Origin: JADGGM01 sp027307005
GTDB taxonomy: Bacteria; Gemmatimonadota; Gemmatimonadetes; Gemmatimonadales; Gemmatimonadaceae
Assembly (NCBI GenBank): GCA_035455745.1
Contig: DATIEP010000025.1
Location: forward strand, 11,029-75,028
DNA length: 64,000 nt
Direction of reading: 5' to 3'
Shown here in pieces: positions 52,956-60,720 of the stretch (the first letter of the stretch is position 1; every line of letters starts with the position of its first letter). Position numbers and translations under genes: made by a program. Below the pieces are notes generated by a model, which saw nothing but the letters and a program-made list of their open reading frames with translations, did no database searches and was not told where the DNA came from.

Positions 52956-54695
52956 ATGAGCGACCCGCCATCGTACGCCCACGCCGAGTCCGCCATGCGT
53001 GCGCGCCCAACGACGGGCGCACGGCCGCGCCCGCTGTGTTTCCGTTGGGCGAGCGCCCGGGCGACGCATGGTGCGATCGCGCTTGCGTGCGCGATCGCCG
53101 GCGGGGCCTGTCACGCGTCGAACAGCGGAGCGCCGCAGCGCGATCTGGTCATCGACATCGGCGCCGACGCGGATGTGCTGATGCCGCCGTTCACGGCAAC
53201 GACGCAGGGCGCGATCATCGCCGATCAGATTTTCGAACGGCTCGCGGATCCGGATAGCACGCTCGGCACGGTCGGCGATCGCGACTATCGACCGCGCCTG
53301 GCGGATCACTGGACGTGGGGCCGCGACTCGCTCTCGATCGCGTTTCACATCGACCCGCGGGCGCGGTGGCAGGATGGCCCGCCGGTCACCGCGCGCGACG
53401 TCGCGTTCTCGTTTCGGATGTTCAAGGACAGCGCCGCGGGTTCCATCGCCGCGCCGCTGCTGTCCAACATCGACTCGGTGTCGGTGCGCGACTCGGCGAC
53501 GGCCGTAGTGTGGTTTCATGCCCGCACGCCGGACGAGTTCTACACGGCCACGTACTCGCCGCGCATCCTGCCGGCACACGTGCTGGATACCATCGCGCCC
53601 GACCGGTGGCGCACGTCGGCGTTCGGCCGCGCGCCGATCGGAAGCGGTCCCTATCGGTTAGTCCGTTGGGCGCCGGGCACGTCGATCGAGTTGGCCGCCG
53701 ACACCGCGTATCGCGATGGACGTCCGACGTTCGACCGGATCCTGTTCACGGTGACGCGCGATCCATCGGTTGCCGTGACGCGGCTGCTCGCGCACGAGAC
53801 GGACTTTCTGGATCGCATCCGGGCCTCGGACATTCCGCGCGTGCGCGCTCGCCGCGCGCTGCGCCTCCTGCGCTGGCCGTCGGAGGAGAACGTGACGCTG
53901 TTGTTCAACCTGCGCGATCCGGCGAACCTGTCGCGTCCGCATCCGGTGCTCGGCGATTCGAGCGTCCGGCGCGCGATCGCGATGGCGATCGACCGCCCGG
54001 CGCTCGTGCGTAGCGTGTTAGGCGAAACCGGACGCGTCGCGCAAGGGCCCGCACCGGCGAGCCTGCTCGACTCGGTGTTTCTTCCGGACCGGCCGGCGGA
54101 GTGCGCCGGCGCCGCGCGCCTGCTCGATGCGGCAGGGTGGACTCGAGATGACCGAACCGGCCAACGACGGCGCGGCGCACAACCGCTCATCGTTAGGCTT
54201 CTCGTGCCGACGAGCAGCGCCGAGCGAGTCGCCGCGGCGGTGGTACTGCAGTCGCAGCTCCGATGCGCCGGCGTCGATGTCGAGATCGATCAGGTGGAGC
54301 TCAACACATCAATCGATGACCTGGACGCCGGCCACTTCGATGCGACACTGCTCGATCTCACGTGGGATCCGTCGCCTGCGAGCTCACGCCAGCTCTGGGC
54401 GAGCGGGTCCGCGCCGCCGTCCGGCTCCAATTTCGGCCGCTATGCGAACCCGGTGTTCGACGCGCTGCTCGACAGCGCCATCGCTGCCACTCGACCGGAG
54501 CAGTCTCGCGCGCTGTATCGGAAGGCCTGGTCGCTACTGGTGTCGAACGTACCGGCGGTCTGGCTGTACGATCTGGTGAACGTGGGCGCGGTGCGAGAGC
54601 CGATAGAGCCGCGGGGGCTCCGAGCCGATGCGTGGTGGGGTGAGCTCGCCAAGTGGAGCATAGGTGCCGACCCGTCAACCGACGGAATCCGCTAG
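52956..54695 (+). CDS. Family 5 extracellular solute-binding protein (orphan, OppA-like)
   Basis: 579 aa. An N-terminal signal region ends near IAGGACHAS (possible lipobox Cys). The SBP_bac_5 body has QIFERLADPDSTLG, LADHWTWGRDSLSIAFHIDP, GPPVTARDVAFSFRMFKD, LPAHVLDTIAPDRWR, GSGPYRLVRWAPGTSIEL, VRRAIAMAIDRPALVRSVL and WASGSAPPSGSNFGRYANPVFD. Such proteins bind peptides, nickel or similar ligands. No permease or ATPase is linked. The start is uncertain; a second ATG lies 39 bp downstream. Confidence 0.85.
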   Translation: MSDPPSYAHAESAMRARPTTGARPRPLCFRWASARATHGAIALACAIAGGACHASNSGAPQRDLVIDIGADADVLMPPFTATTQGAIIADQIFERLADPDSTLGTVGDRDYRPRLADHWTWGRDSLSIAFHIDPRARWQDGPPVTARDVAFSFRMFKDSAAGSIAAPLLSNIDSVSVRDSATAVVWFHARTPDEFYTATYSPRILPAHVLDTIAPDRWRTSAFGRAPIGSGPYRLVRWAPGTSIELAADTAYRDGRPTFDRILFTVTRDPSVAVTRLLAHETDFLDRIRASDIPRVRARRALRLLRWPSEENVTLLFNLRDPANLSRPHPVLGDSSVRRAIAMAIDRPALVRSVLGETGRVAQGPAPASLLDSVFLPDRPAECAGAARLLDAAGWTRDDRTGQRRRGAQPLIVRLLVPTSSAERVAAAVVLQSQLRCAGVDVEIDQVELNTSIDDLDAGHFDATLLDLTWDPSPASSRQLWASGSAPPSGSNFGRYANPVFDALLDSAIAATRPEQSRALYRKAWSLLVSNVPAVWLYDLVNVGAVREPIEPRGLRADAWWGELAKWSIGADPSTDGIR

Positions 54696-54780
54696 CGGAA
54701 CGGACCGACCGGGCAGGCGACTACGGCTGACCTCGCCTGTCAGGTTCTTGTCCGATGTGGCCGTAGCGGTTCCGCGACCA

Positions 54781-54809
54781 TTGCAGGTTCCGAGGTTTTT
54801 CCCGATACT
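54781..54809 (+). promoter_or_regulatory. Possible promoter giving a leaderless TPR mRNA
   Basis: TTGCAG (54781-54786), 17 bp, GATACT (54804-54809), only 5 bp before the ATG at 54815. If used, transcription would start at or next to the ATG. The -35 match is partial; no Shine-Dalgarno is seen before this ATG, which agrees with a leaderless start. Confidence 0.35.
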
Positions 54810-54814
54810 CTGTC

Positions 54815-56209
54815 ATGGCTCTCGACCCTCCGCGCAGGCGCAGAATCCGCTACCGCGGCAAATCTCTCAGGCATTCTGTCCGAAGCAACGACAGCGATGA
54901 GGGCATTGACGCGCAGTCCTACGAGTTTGCGACACGAATTTCGGACCCCATAGTGCCGATTCGGGACATCACCATTCAACACGCTGCGTTCTTCGAGCAC
55001 CTGGCGGAGCTCGGTGACGACACGACGGCCGAGTGGCGGCGGGTGTCGGCAGGGTTGGTGTGTCTGCGGCTCGTCGACTATCTGTTGGCCTCGGGCGATG
55101 GACAGCGCGTCGACGATGTGCGCGCGACGCGCGCGGCTTGGGGCTGCGTGGAATCGTTGGGCGCGGGCGACGCGAGTGCGAGCGTGCTGGCGAGCCTGCT
55201 CAACGTGTTGGCGAGCGACAGCGGCGACCGGGCGGTGACGGCGCGGCCGCGTCTCATGGCGTACGGGCGCGTCCTCGAGCTCGAGTCGCGTTGGGCGTTG
55301 GCCGCCGATGTCTACGAGACGGTGGTCCGGGTGTGCCGGAGCCCGTCCGACGCCGGCGAGGCGCACGACGCCGCTGCGGCGTACATCCGGTTAGGCGAGT
55401 GCCGGCGGCAGGAAGCGCGGTGGGAAGACTCGCAGCACGCGTTTCGTGCGGCTGCGGAGGCGGCGGCGAGCGTGTCGGACTGGTCGACGCAGATCAAAGC
55501 GCGGTGTCTGGGCGCGGCGGTGTTGTCCGAGTCGGGGAATCTGGCGGTGGCCGATGCGCTCTTGCGTCGAGCGGCGCAGGACGCGCGCTGGGCGGGGTTG
55601 TCCGACGAGATGGCGTTGGCGTTGCACGGTCGCGCGCACGTGGCGTTCCAGCGCAAGCGTTACGAGGCGTCGGTGCGGTTCGCGTTCCGCGCGCTGCGCG
55701 GATTGCGCGACCCGCTGGCGCGCGACCGCGCGCTGGCCGACGTGGCGGCCGCGTTCATTGAGTTAGGCGTTCGTCGCGCCGCACGCGACGCCAGTCTCGT
55801 GCTGATCGCGACGACGCAGGAGCCGTATGTCCGCGGCGCCGCGCTCATCAATTTGATGGACATGGCGACGAAGGACCGGACGGAGCCTTTGTTCGAACAG
55901 TATCGGCGGCAGCTCGCGGTCGAGCACTTACCGCCGCGACTGGCCGGTTACTTCCACTATTACGCGGGGTTGGGAGCGTGGCAGTTCGGGCGGATCGAGA
56001 CGGCCCGCATGGAGTACGGACGCGCCGCGGATGTCGCGGCGCGGCACGGGCTGGCGCAACTGCGCTTCGACGTCGAGGCGGCCATCGCGAAGCTGCGCAC
56101 GCCGCCGCCGCTCGGTCCCGAGCCGGTGGTCGACGCACCGGCCAAGACAGCCGTGGTGGCTCGTGCGTTAGGCAGAATGCGCGAGGAGCTGGAGGCGCCG
56201 TCAGCCTAA
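54815..56209 (+). CDS. TPR-like helical-repeat protein
   Basis: 464 aa, alpha-helical, with TPR-type pairs such as RVLELESRWALAADVYETVV, AAAYIRLGECRRQEARWEDS and LHGRAHVAFQRKRYEASVRF. The N-terminus is basic (PPRRRRIRYRGKSLRH). There is no signal peptide and no enzymatic motif. It is 119 bp downstream of the binding-protein gene. The TAA stop is in GCCTAAC. Function unknown; probably a protein-interaction module. Confidence 0.7.
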   Translation: MALDPPRRRRIRYRGKSLRHSVRSNDSDEGIDAQSYEFATRISDPIVPIRDITIQHAAFFEHLAELGDDTTAEWRRVSAGLVCLRLVDYLLASGDGQRVDDVRATRAAWGCVESLGAGDASASVLASLLNVLASDSGDRAVTARPRLMAYGRVLELESRWALAADVYETVVRVCRSPSDAGEAHDAAAAYIRLGECRRQEARWEDSQHAFRAAAEAAASVSDWSTQIKARCLGAAVLSESGNLAVADALLRRAAQDARWAGLSDEMALALHGRAHVAFQRKRYEASVRFAFRALRGLRDPLARDRALADVAAAFIELGVRRAARDASLVLIATTQEPYVRGAALINLMDMATKDRTEPLFEQYRRQLAVEHLPPRLAGYFHYYAGLGAWQFGRIETARMEYGRAADVAARHGLAQLRFDVEAAIAKLRTPPPLGPEPVVDAPAKTAVVARALGRMREELEAPSA

Positions 56210-56302
56210 CGGTGGCCGCCGCGCGGCCGGCACGCGGAACCAACGGCGGTGACTACCTACCGGCGGGCGGCGGTTCAGCCGCGCGCCAGGGTCAAATGCG
56301 GA

Positions 56303-56425
56303 CTAGTGCGGGCCGACGGTGATGGTCTGGTCGGCGCCCGGTTGCGTGGGAGCAGTCGGCGACGTGCAAGCGACGAACGCCAGGGCAATGGCGGCGAGAA
56401 TGAGACGGGCAGTCAGGCGGCGCAT
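56303..56425 (-). CDS. Tiny predicted lipoprotein (40 aa)
   Basis: 40 aa: a basic n-region, a hydrophobic core LILAAIALAFVAC ending in a lipobox-like AFVAC, then a short Thr/Pro-rich mature part (TSPTAPTQPGADQ). AGAGGA lies about 4 nt before the ATG. The mature peptide would be only about 20 residues. It is divergent from the AraC-like regulator; three GGGACA repeats lie between. Confidence 0.5.
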   Translation of the reverse strand: MRRLTARLILAAIALAFVACTSPTAPTQPGADQTITVGPH

Positions 56426-56528
56426 GGATCCTCTGTGTGCTGGACGCTGGAGCGGGCTGAGCGGCGGGAAACGCCCCGACGCGTACCTCACCCGACAGCA
56501 CGCTAGCAGCACGTGGACGCGCCCGGAG

Positions 56529-56584
56529 TGCACTTTGGGGACATCGCGCTGCACTTTGGGGACACACCATACACCATCGGGACA
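56529..56584. repeat. Phased direct repeats upstream of AraC-like regulator
   Basis: TGCACTTTGGGGACA occurs twice (56529-56543, 56550-56564) with a 21-bp period. A third GGGACA lies at 56579-56584. The GGGACA cores at 56538, 56559 and 56579 are thus on one face of the helix, two turns apart. It is a likely operator for a DNA-binding protein, possibly the AraC-like protein that begins 25 bp downstream. Confidence 0.6.
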
Positions 56585-56608
56585 TCTCGCACGGCACGGG
56601 TGGGCCGC

Positions 56609-57475
56609 ATGGATCTCGTGACGCTGGTGCCGGACCCGAAGCTGCTGCGCATTCGATTGGCGGCGCCCCCCGCCTTCACCGTGCGCGCGCTCGATGCCGT
56701 CGACGGGCCTACCGGTCTAACGACGATCCTCGACGCGGCCCCCGTCAACCTCATCGTCATCGATCCCGCAGATCCGCGGTGCGCGGGCCGCGTGAAAGAC
56801 GTGACCGGCGTGCTCACCCACTACGACTGGATCCCGTGCGTCGTCTACACCAGCCTCACCGCGTCGGGCATCAGTCCCCTGCCCCAGCTCATGCGCGGCA
56901 GCCTGAGCGCCCTCCTGCTCGCGGGCATCGACGACAGCACGACTGCCATCCGCGATCTCATCCTCCGCCTAACGGCTGACGCGGTCGCGAACCTGCTGCT
57001 CGATGCGCTCGCCCGGCCGATCGAGCGGCTGCCCGGACCGCTCGTCGACGCCATTCGCCTGCTCTTCGCCGCGCCGCACCGGTTTCCATCGGTGGAGGAT
57101 CTCGCGTCGGCCGCCAGCATGTCGCGCCGGCACGTGCACCGCCTGGTCACGGACGCGGGCCTCACGTCGCCCACGCAGCTGCTCGTCACGGCGCGCGTGC
57201 TCCGCGCCTACCAGATGCTTCGCTCCGGCGACATCACAGTGCAAGGCGCGGCGCACCGGCTCCGCATCGCGCCGCGGATCCTCGCGCGACATCTGAGATT
57301 GACCACCTCGGTGCGCTCGTCGCGCGAGATGAACCGGATGGCCCCGACAGAGGTGGTCACACACTGCGTGCGGTCGCTGTACCGGCCGCCCGCGGCGTTG
57401 CGCCTGGCCGTCGGCGACTCGTCGCACCTCGAGCGAGAGGCGCCGCCGGGTCCCCCGCGACCGGGCCACGCATGA
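56609..57475 (+). CDS. AraC-like regulator with receiver-like N-terminus
   Basis: 288 aa. The C-terminal half has paired helix-turn-helix motifs: FPSVEDLASAASMSRRHVHR, LLVTARVLRAYQMLRSGD and ITVQGAAHRLRIAPRILARH. The N-terminal ~120 residues look like a receiver fold (NLIVIDPADPRC, DWIPCVVYTSLTASG) but lack the acidic pair and a clear phospho-site Lys, so it is probably not phosphorylated. The ATG at 56609 is chosen because upstream residues would encode the operator repeats. It overlaps the next response regulator gene by 4 bp. Confidence 0.75.
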   Translation: MDLVTLVPDPKLLRIRLAAPPAFTVRALDAVDGPTGLTTILDAAPVNLIVIDPADPRCAGRVKDVTGVLTHYDWIPCVVYTSLTASGISPLPQLMRGSLSALLLAGIDDSTTAIRDLILRLTADAVANLLLDALARPIERLPGPLVDAIRLLFAAPHRFPSVEDLASAASMSRRHVHRLVTDAGLTSPTQLLVTARVLRAYQMLRSGDITVQGAAHRLRIAPRILARHLRLTTSVRSSREMNRMAPTEVVTHCVRSLYRPPAALRLAVGDSSHLEREAPPGPPRPGHA

Positions 57476-57870
57476 TGGCGAGCCTCTCCCTGCCGCGCGT
57501 ACTCGTCGTCGATGACGAACCGACGATCTGCCGCGCGCTGTCGATCGCGCTGCGTCGCGCGGGATACGAGCCGCGCTCGGCCGAGTCGGGGGAAGCAGCG
57601 CAGTCGCTCCTCGGCAACGAACACTTCGACGCGATGATCGTCGACCTGCGGATTCCCGACCAGCGCGGCGACGTGTTCTTCGAGCTCGCGGCGGCGCTGC
57701 ACCCGCACCTTCGGGCGGCGACGCTCATGACGACGGGCGACACCACCGACCGTGCGTTCGACCTTCTTCGCGCCTGCCGCGTGCCGTATCTCGTGAAGCC
57801 CTTCGATCTCGCCGAGCTCATCGCGCTCATCGACGGCTTCACGTGTCACATCCGAGACGCCAGCGCCTAA
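57472..57870 (+). CDS. Single-domain response regulator
   Basis: 132 aa receiver: D14/D15 in VLVVDDEPTICRAL, phospho-acceptor D58 in AMIVDLRIPDQRGD, Thr in LMTTGDT and Lys in PYLVKPFDLAELI. There is no output domain. Its ATG overlaps the AraC-like gene (ATGATG), so the two are co-expressed. The cognate kinase is not in the neighbourhood. The stop is TAA in GCCTAAC. Confidence 0.9.
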   Translation: MMASLSLPRVLVVDDEPTICRALSIALRRAGYEPRSAESGEAAQSLLGNEHFDAMIVDLRIPDQRGDVFFELAAALHPHLRAATLMTTGDTTDRAFDLLRACRVPYLVKPFDLAELIALIDGFTCHIRDASA

Positions 57871-57883
57871 CGAGGACTCATCG

Positions 57884-58633
57884 TTACGGTTTGACCGCAA
57901 TCCGCCCCGAGTAGTCGATGCGGTCCAGCAGAATCGGCGGGTCGTTTTCCGCCAGATAGCGATCGACAGCGTCGCGCGCACCCCGCCAATGCCCATAGTC
58001 GTCCAGGAGCAGGACCCCTCGCGGCGCCAGCACCGGATACAAATGCGTGAGCTCGTGGTACGTCGACTCGTAGAAATCGGTGTCGAGGCGCAGGATCGCG
58101 ATGCGCTCCGGCATCGTGCCGGGGAGCGTGTCTTCCACCTTGCCCTTGACGAAGCGCAGCCTGGATTCGGGATAGCCGGTGGCCACGACGTTCTGGCGGA
58201 CGTCGTCGAGCGGCGCATAGTTCCACGCGTTGTGGCCGTCCTGCTGCGATCGCTCCCAGCGGCGGCGCGCGGCGCGATTGCCGCGGTTGATGTCGCGCTC
58301 CGTGGGCTCGCTCATGCCTTCGTACGTATCGTACAGCCAGAGGGTACGGCTCGTGTCGCCTAACTCGAGCAGCGTGAGCGCCACCGCCATCATGCTCCCG
58401 CCGCGCCACACGCCGCACTCGACGATGTCGCCCGCGACGCCGTGCCGGACCACGTACCGGACCGCCTGCCGCAGGGCGTACACGCGCTCGATCGACGTGA
58501 GCGTGAACGGTGTGCAGCGCGCATGGAGCGCGAAGAACTCGGGATCGAGGTCAGGGTGCGCGACCGGCGGTTCGGTCTTGCGAATGAGCGCGAACCCGAA
58601 CCGGTCCGCCACACGCTCGAGAAAGTGCTTCAG
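57884..58633 (-). CDS. TylF/macrocin-type O-methyltransferase
   Basis: About 249 aa if started at CTG (58631-58633), or 242 aa from GTG (58612). Motifs are VAGDIVECGVWRGGSMMAVA (SAM site), LWLYDTYEGMSEPT, FVKGKVEDTLPG and ILRLDTDFYESTYHELTHLY followed by GVLLLDDYGHWRGA (metal/substrate Asp residues). Family members methylate sugars in antibiotics and surface glycans. The CTG start has GGAGG at 7 nt and restores the usual short helical N-terminus (LKHFLERVADRFG); I favour it with reserve. Confidence 0.82.
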   Translation of the reverse strand: MKHFLERVADRFGFALIRKTEPPVAHPDLDPEFFALHARCTPFTLTSIERVYALRQAVRYVVRHGVAGDIVECGVWRGGSMMAVALTLLELGDTSRTLWLYDTYEGMSEPTERDINRGNRAARRRWERSQQDGHNAWNYAPLDDVRQNVVATGYPESRLRFVKGKVEDTLPGTMPERIAILRLDTDFYESTYHELTHLYPVLAPRGVLLLDDYGHWRGARDAVDRYLAENDPPILLDRIDYSGRIAVKP

Positions 58634-58666
58634 ACGTCGTCCTCCTCAAGGAACGGGGTACGCATA

Positions 58667-59290
58667 ATGATGAACCCACGCGGTCTGTCGGTCGAGGCGG
58701 CTGCTCAGAATTCCGCGCCGGCGCCGGCGCCAGTGCCCGCGCGGTCCGAGGTCTCGATCACCCTCCGGCTCGTCGCAGGACTCGGCGGCGCCTTCCTGCT
58801 CGCGATCTGCTTGCTGGCGGCGCATCTCGCGCTCCTGGGCGTCGTGGGAGCGGGCATCGCCTGGCTCGTCCAACGGCTGCGCCGGCGACCCTACACGCGC
58901 AGCATCGGGTGGGTGGGATCGGTGGTCGCGACGGGTGTCGTGTTCTTCGCGACCTTCATCGTCCGCTCGTCGAGCGTCCAGGGCAGTTCGTTAGACGCGA
59001 TCATGACGCAGGCGGCCCAGCAGCAGAAGCAGCAATCGCGCAAGCGATCCGACTTGCTGCGGCAGCTCGCGCCGGGGCTTCAGCCGAACCCGGCGTCGGA
59101 TTCCCTGTCGCGGCGTCTCGTCCAATCGCGCACGTTCGTCGTGCTCATGCTGGGGCTCACGGCGCTCCTCGCCGCCGGGCTGGCGGGCGTGCTGCTCGGC
59201 ACGCTCGGGTGGGCCATGGCGACGACGGTGCTGTTCGCGCTCTTTGCGCGGTGGACGTTCGGGGCGCCGGCCGCCGCGCCGCCTGCCTAA
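58667..59290 (+). CDS. Membrane protein, unknown
   Basis: 207 aa. Hydrophobic segments lie near 35-75 (LVAGLGGAFLLAICLLAAHL and LLGVVGAGIAWLV), 85-105 (VGSVVATGVVFFATFIV) and 155-195 (FVVLMLGLTALLAAGLAGVL). A Gln-rich soluble loop (AAQQQKQQSRKR) lies between. The start is ATGATG at 58667. It is convergent with the PP-loop gene: TAA here and TAG there share CTAA at 59287-59290, inside GCCTAAC. Confidence 0.7.
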   Translation: MMNPRGLSVEAAAQNSAPAPAPVPARSEVSITLRLVAGLGGAFLLAICLLAAHLALLGVVGAGIAWLVQRLRRRPYTRSIGWVGSVVATGVVFFATFIVRSSSVQGSSLDAIMTQAAQQQKQQSRKRSDLLRQLAPGLQPNPASDSLSRRLVQSRTFVVLMLGLTALLAAGLAGVLLGTLGWAMATTVLFALFARWTFGAPAAAPPA

Positions 59291-60444
59291 CGGGATGACT
59301 CGAGCCGGAGGCGCAGGATGCGGCGGGCGACGGCGGCCGCGTACTCGCCGGCGCGTCGCGCGCGGTCCCGCCACAGGGCTCGCTTGCTGCGGGCGAGGAG
59401 TGCCCGCACGGCGGCGGCGACGTCCGGCCGCAGGCCCATGGCGAGCGCGCGCTCGTAGCGCTCGAACACGAGGGGGTCTCTGATCCGCGGGACCTGGCCG
59501 ATGCGCGCCGCGAGCGTCGCCGGCGGCTCGAACGTCCGGAAGTGCTCGAGCACGCCTAACCCGGCCAGCAGCACCTGGTTGCGGATGCACTTTTCGCAGC
59601 GCGAACAGTTGAGCTGGTCCGGCCGATTCGCCCAACACACGCGCAGGAAGCGGCGCACGAGCGGCTCGTCGCGGAGCACACGCAGTTTGTCTCCGCGACT
59701 GAGCTCGCCGCCCACGTGCTCGATCGTCAGGCCGTTCCCGCTCCAGAGCGGGTCGAGCTGCCACGACGAACCCCAGGGACGCCAGCCGCCGTGGTAGAAC
59801 GACGCCGAGATGAGCATCGTGGCCGACTCGTCGGCGAGCAGGTGGCCGATGGCGGCGAGCGCGCCGCCGTGCGTGCGGTCCCACGAGGCAACGCGAAACG
59901 CGGGGACCGTGCGGAGATTGGTCCGCATCACGATGGCGCGCGCGCCTAACACGCCGGCAATCTCGCGAAGGTTCTGCTCCACCGCGGCCGCCCGCGCGAC
60001 GTCGGTGAGCGGCATGTCGAACCCGTGGACGAACACGAGGTCGTCCACGCGGCGGCCCGACGCCAGCAGCGTGTAGAACGAATCCACGCCGCCGCCAAAG
60101 CAGAGCGCCGTCCGGCCCGCCGCCGGCCGCTGCGGATCCGGGTCGACACGCGTCGTGTCGACGCGCGGCAACACGCGGTCGTATCCCCACCAACGATGCG
60201 TGATGTCAAGGACCTTGGGCAGCGATTCGGCGAACGCCGCGTCGATCGCACCCGTCGCGTCGAGCCGCGACCCGCGTGCGGCAGACGGAATGAGACACGC
60301 CGCCACGAACGCCTCGACCGACGGGCGCAGCGCCACGTCGTCGGACTCGAACCAGACCTCGGCGCCATCGACGACGGCGGATACGCGCGATGATGTGGTC
60401 GTCGTCCGGCATTGGACGGCGGAAACCGACAGGGTGCCCGGCAT
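59287..60444 (-). CDS. PP-loop (QueC/ExsB-like) ATP-pyrophosphatase, unknown substrate
   Basis: 385 aa. The PP-loop is ALCFGGGVDSFYTLLASG (about 120), an SGGxDS variant with Gly for the first Ser. A CxxCxxC cluster, NCSRCEKCIRNQVLL (about 285), recalls the zinc site of QueC. The N-terminal 110 residues resemble no family I know. Family logic predicts adenylation of a carboxylate or carbonyl oxygen with ATP. There is no Shine-Dalgarno at the ATG. Neighbouring genes give no pathway; the TylF-type methyltransferase nearby hints at glycan or small-molecule modification. Confidence 0.7.
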   Translation of the reverse strand: MPGTLSVSAVQCRTTTTSSRVSAVVDGAEVWFESDDVALRPSVEAFVAACLIPSAARGSRLDATGAIDAAFAESLPKVLDITHRWWGYDRVLPRVDTTRVDPDPQRPAAGRTALCFGGGVDSFYTLLASGRRVDDLVFVHGFDMPLTDVARAAAVEQNLREIAGVLGARAIVMRTNLRTVPAFRVASWDRTHGGALAAIGHLLADESATMLISASFYHGGWRPWGSSWQLDPLWSGNGLTIEHVGGELSRGDKLRVLRDEPLVRRFLRVCWANRPDQLNCSRCEKCIRNQVLLAGLGVLEHFRTFEPPATLAARIGQVPRIRDPLVFERYERALAMGLRPDVAAAVRALLARSKRALWRDRARRAGEYAAAVARRILRLRLESSR

Positions 60445-60720
60445 TTGTGGGGAAGATGCCTTACGGAGGCGTGGTGATGGCGGGAGTGCGGGAGGCAAGA
60501 GACGGGCCGCCCAGCGACCGTGTGCTGCAGGGCGTCCGGTATCGGCATTACAAATCCCGAAATCGGTCAGCCGACGGACAAGCCTACATGCGAAGATGGT
60601 GCGGCGCAACGCGTTGCGGACCCGGGGTTCTGGCCCGCATCGTGTAACGGGACTCCAGGCGATCTGCCGCGGTTTCTTGCGGATCGCCCTACCCGTCGGC
60701 CAAGCGCACCGAGGATCGGC

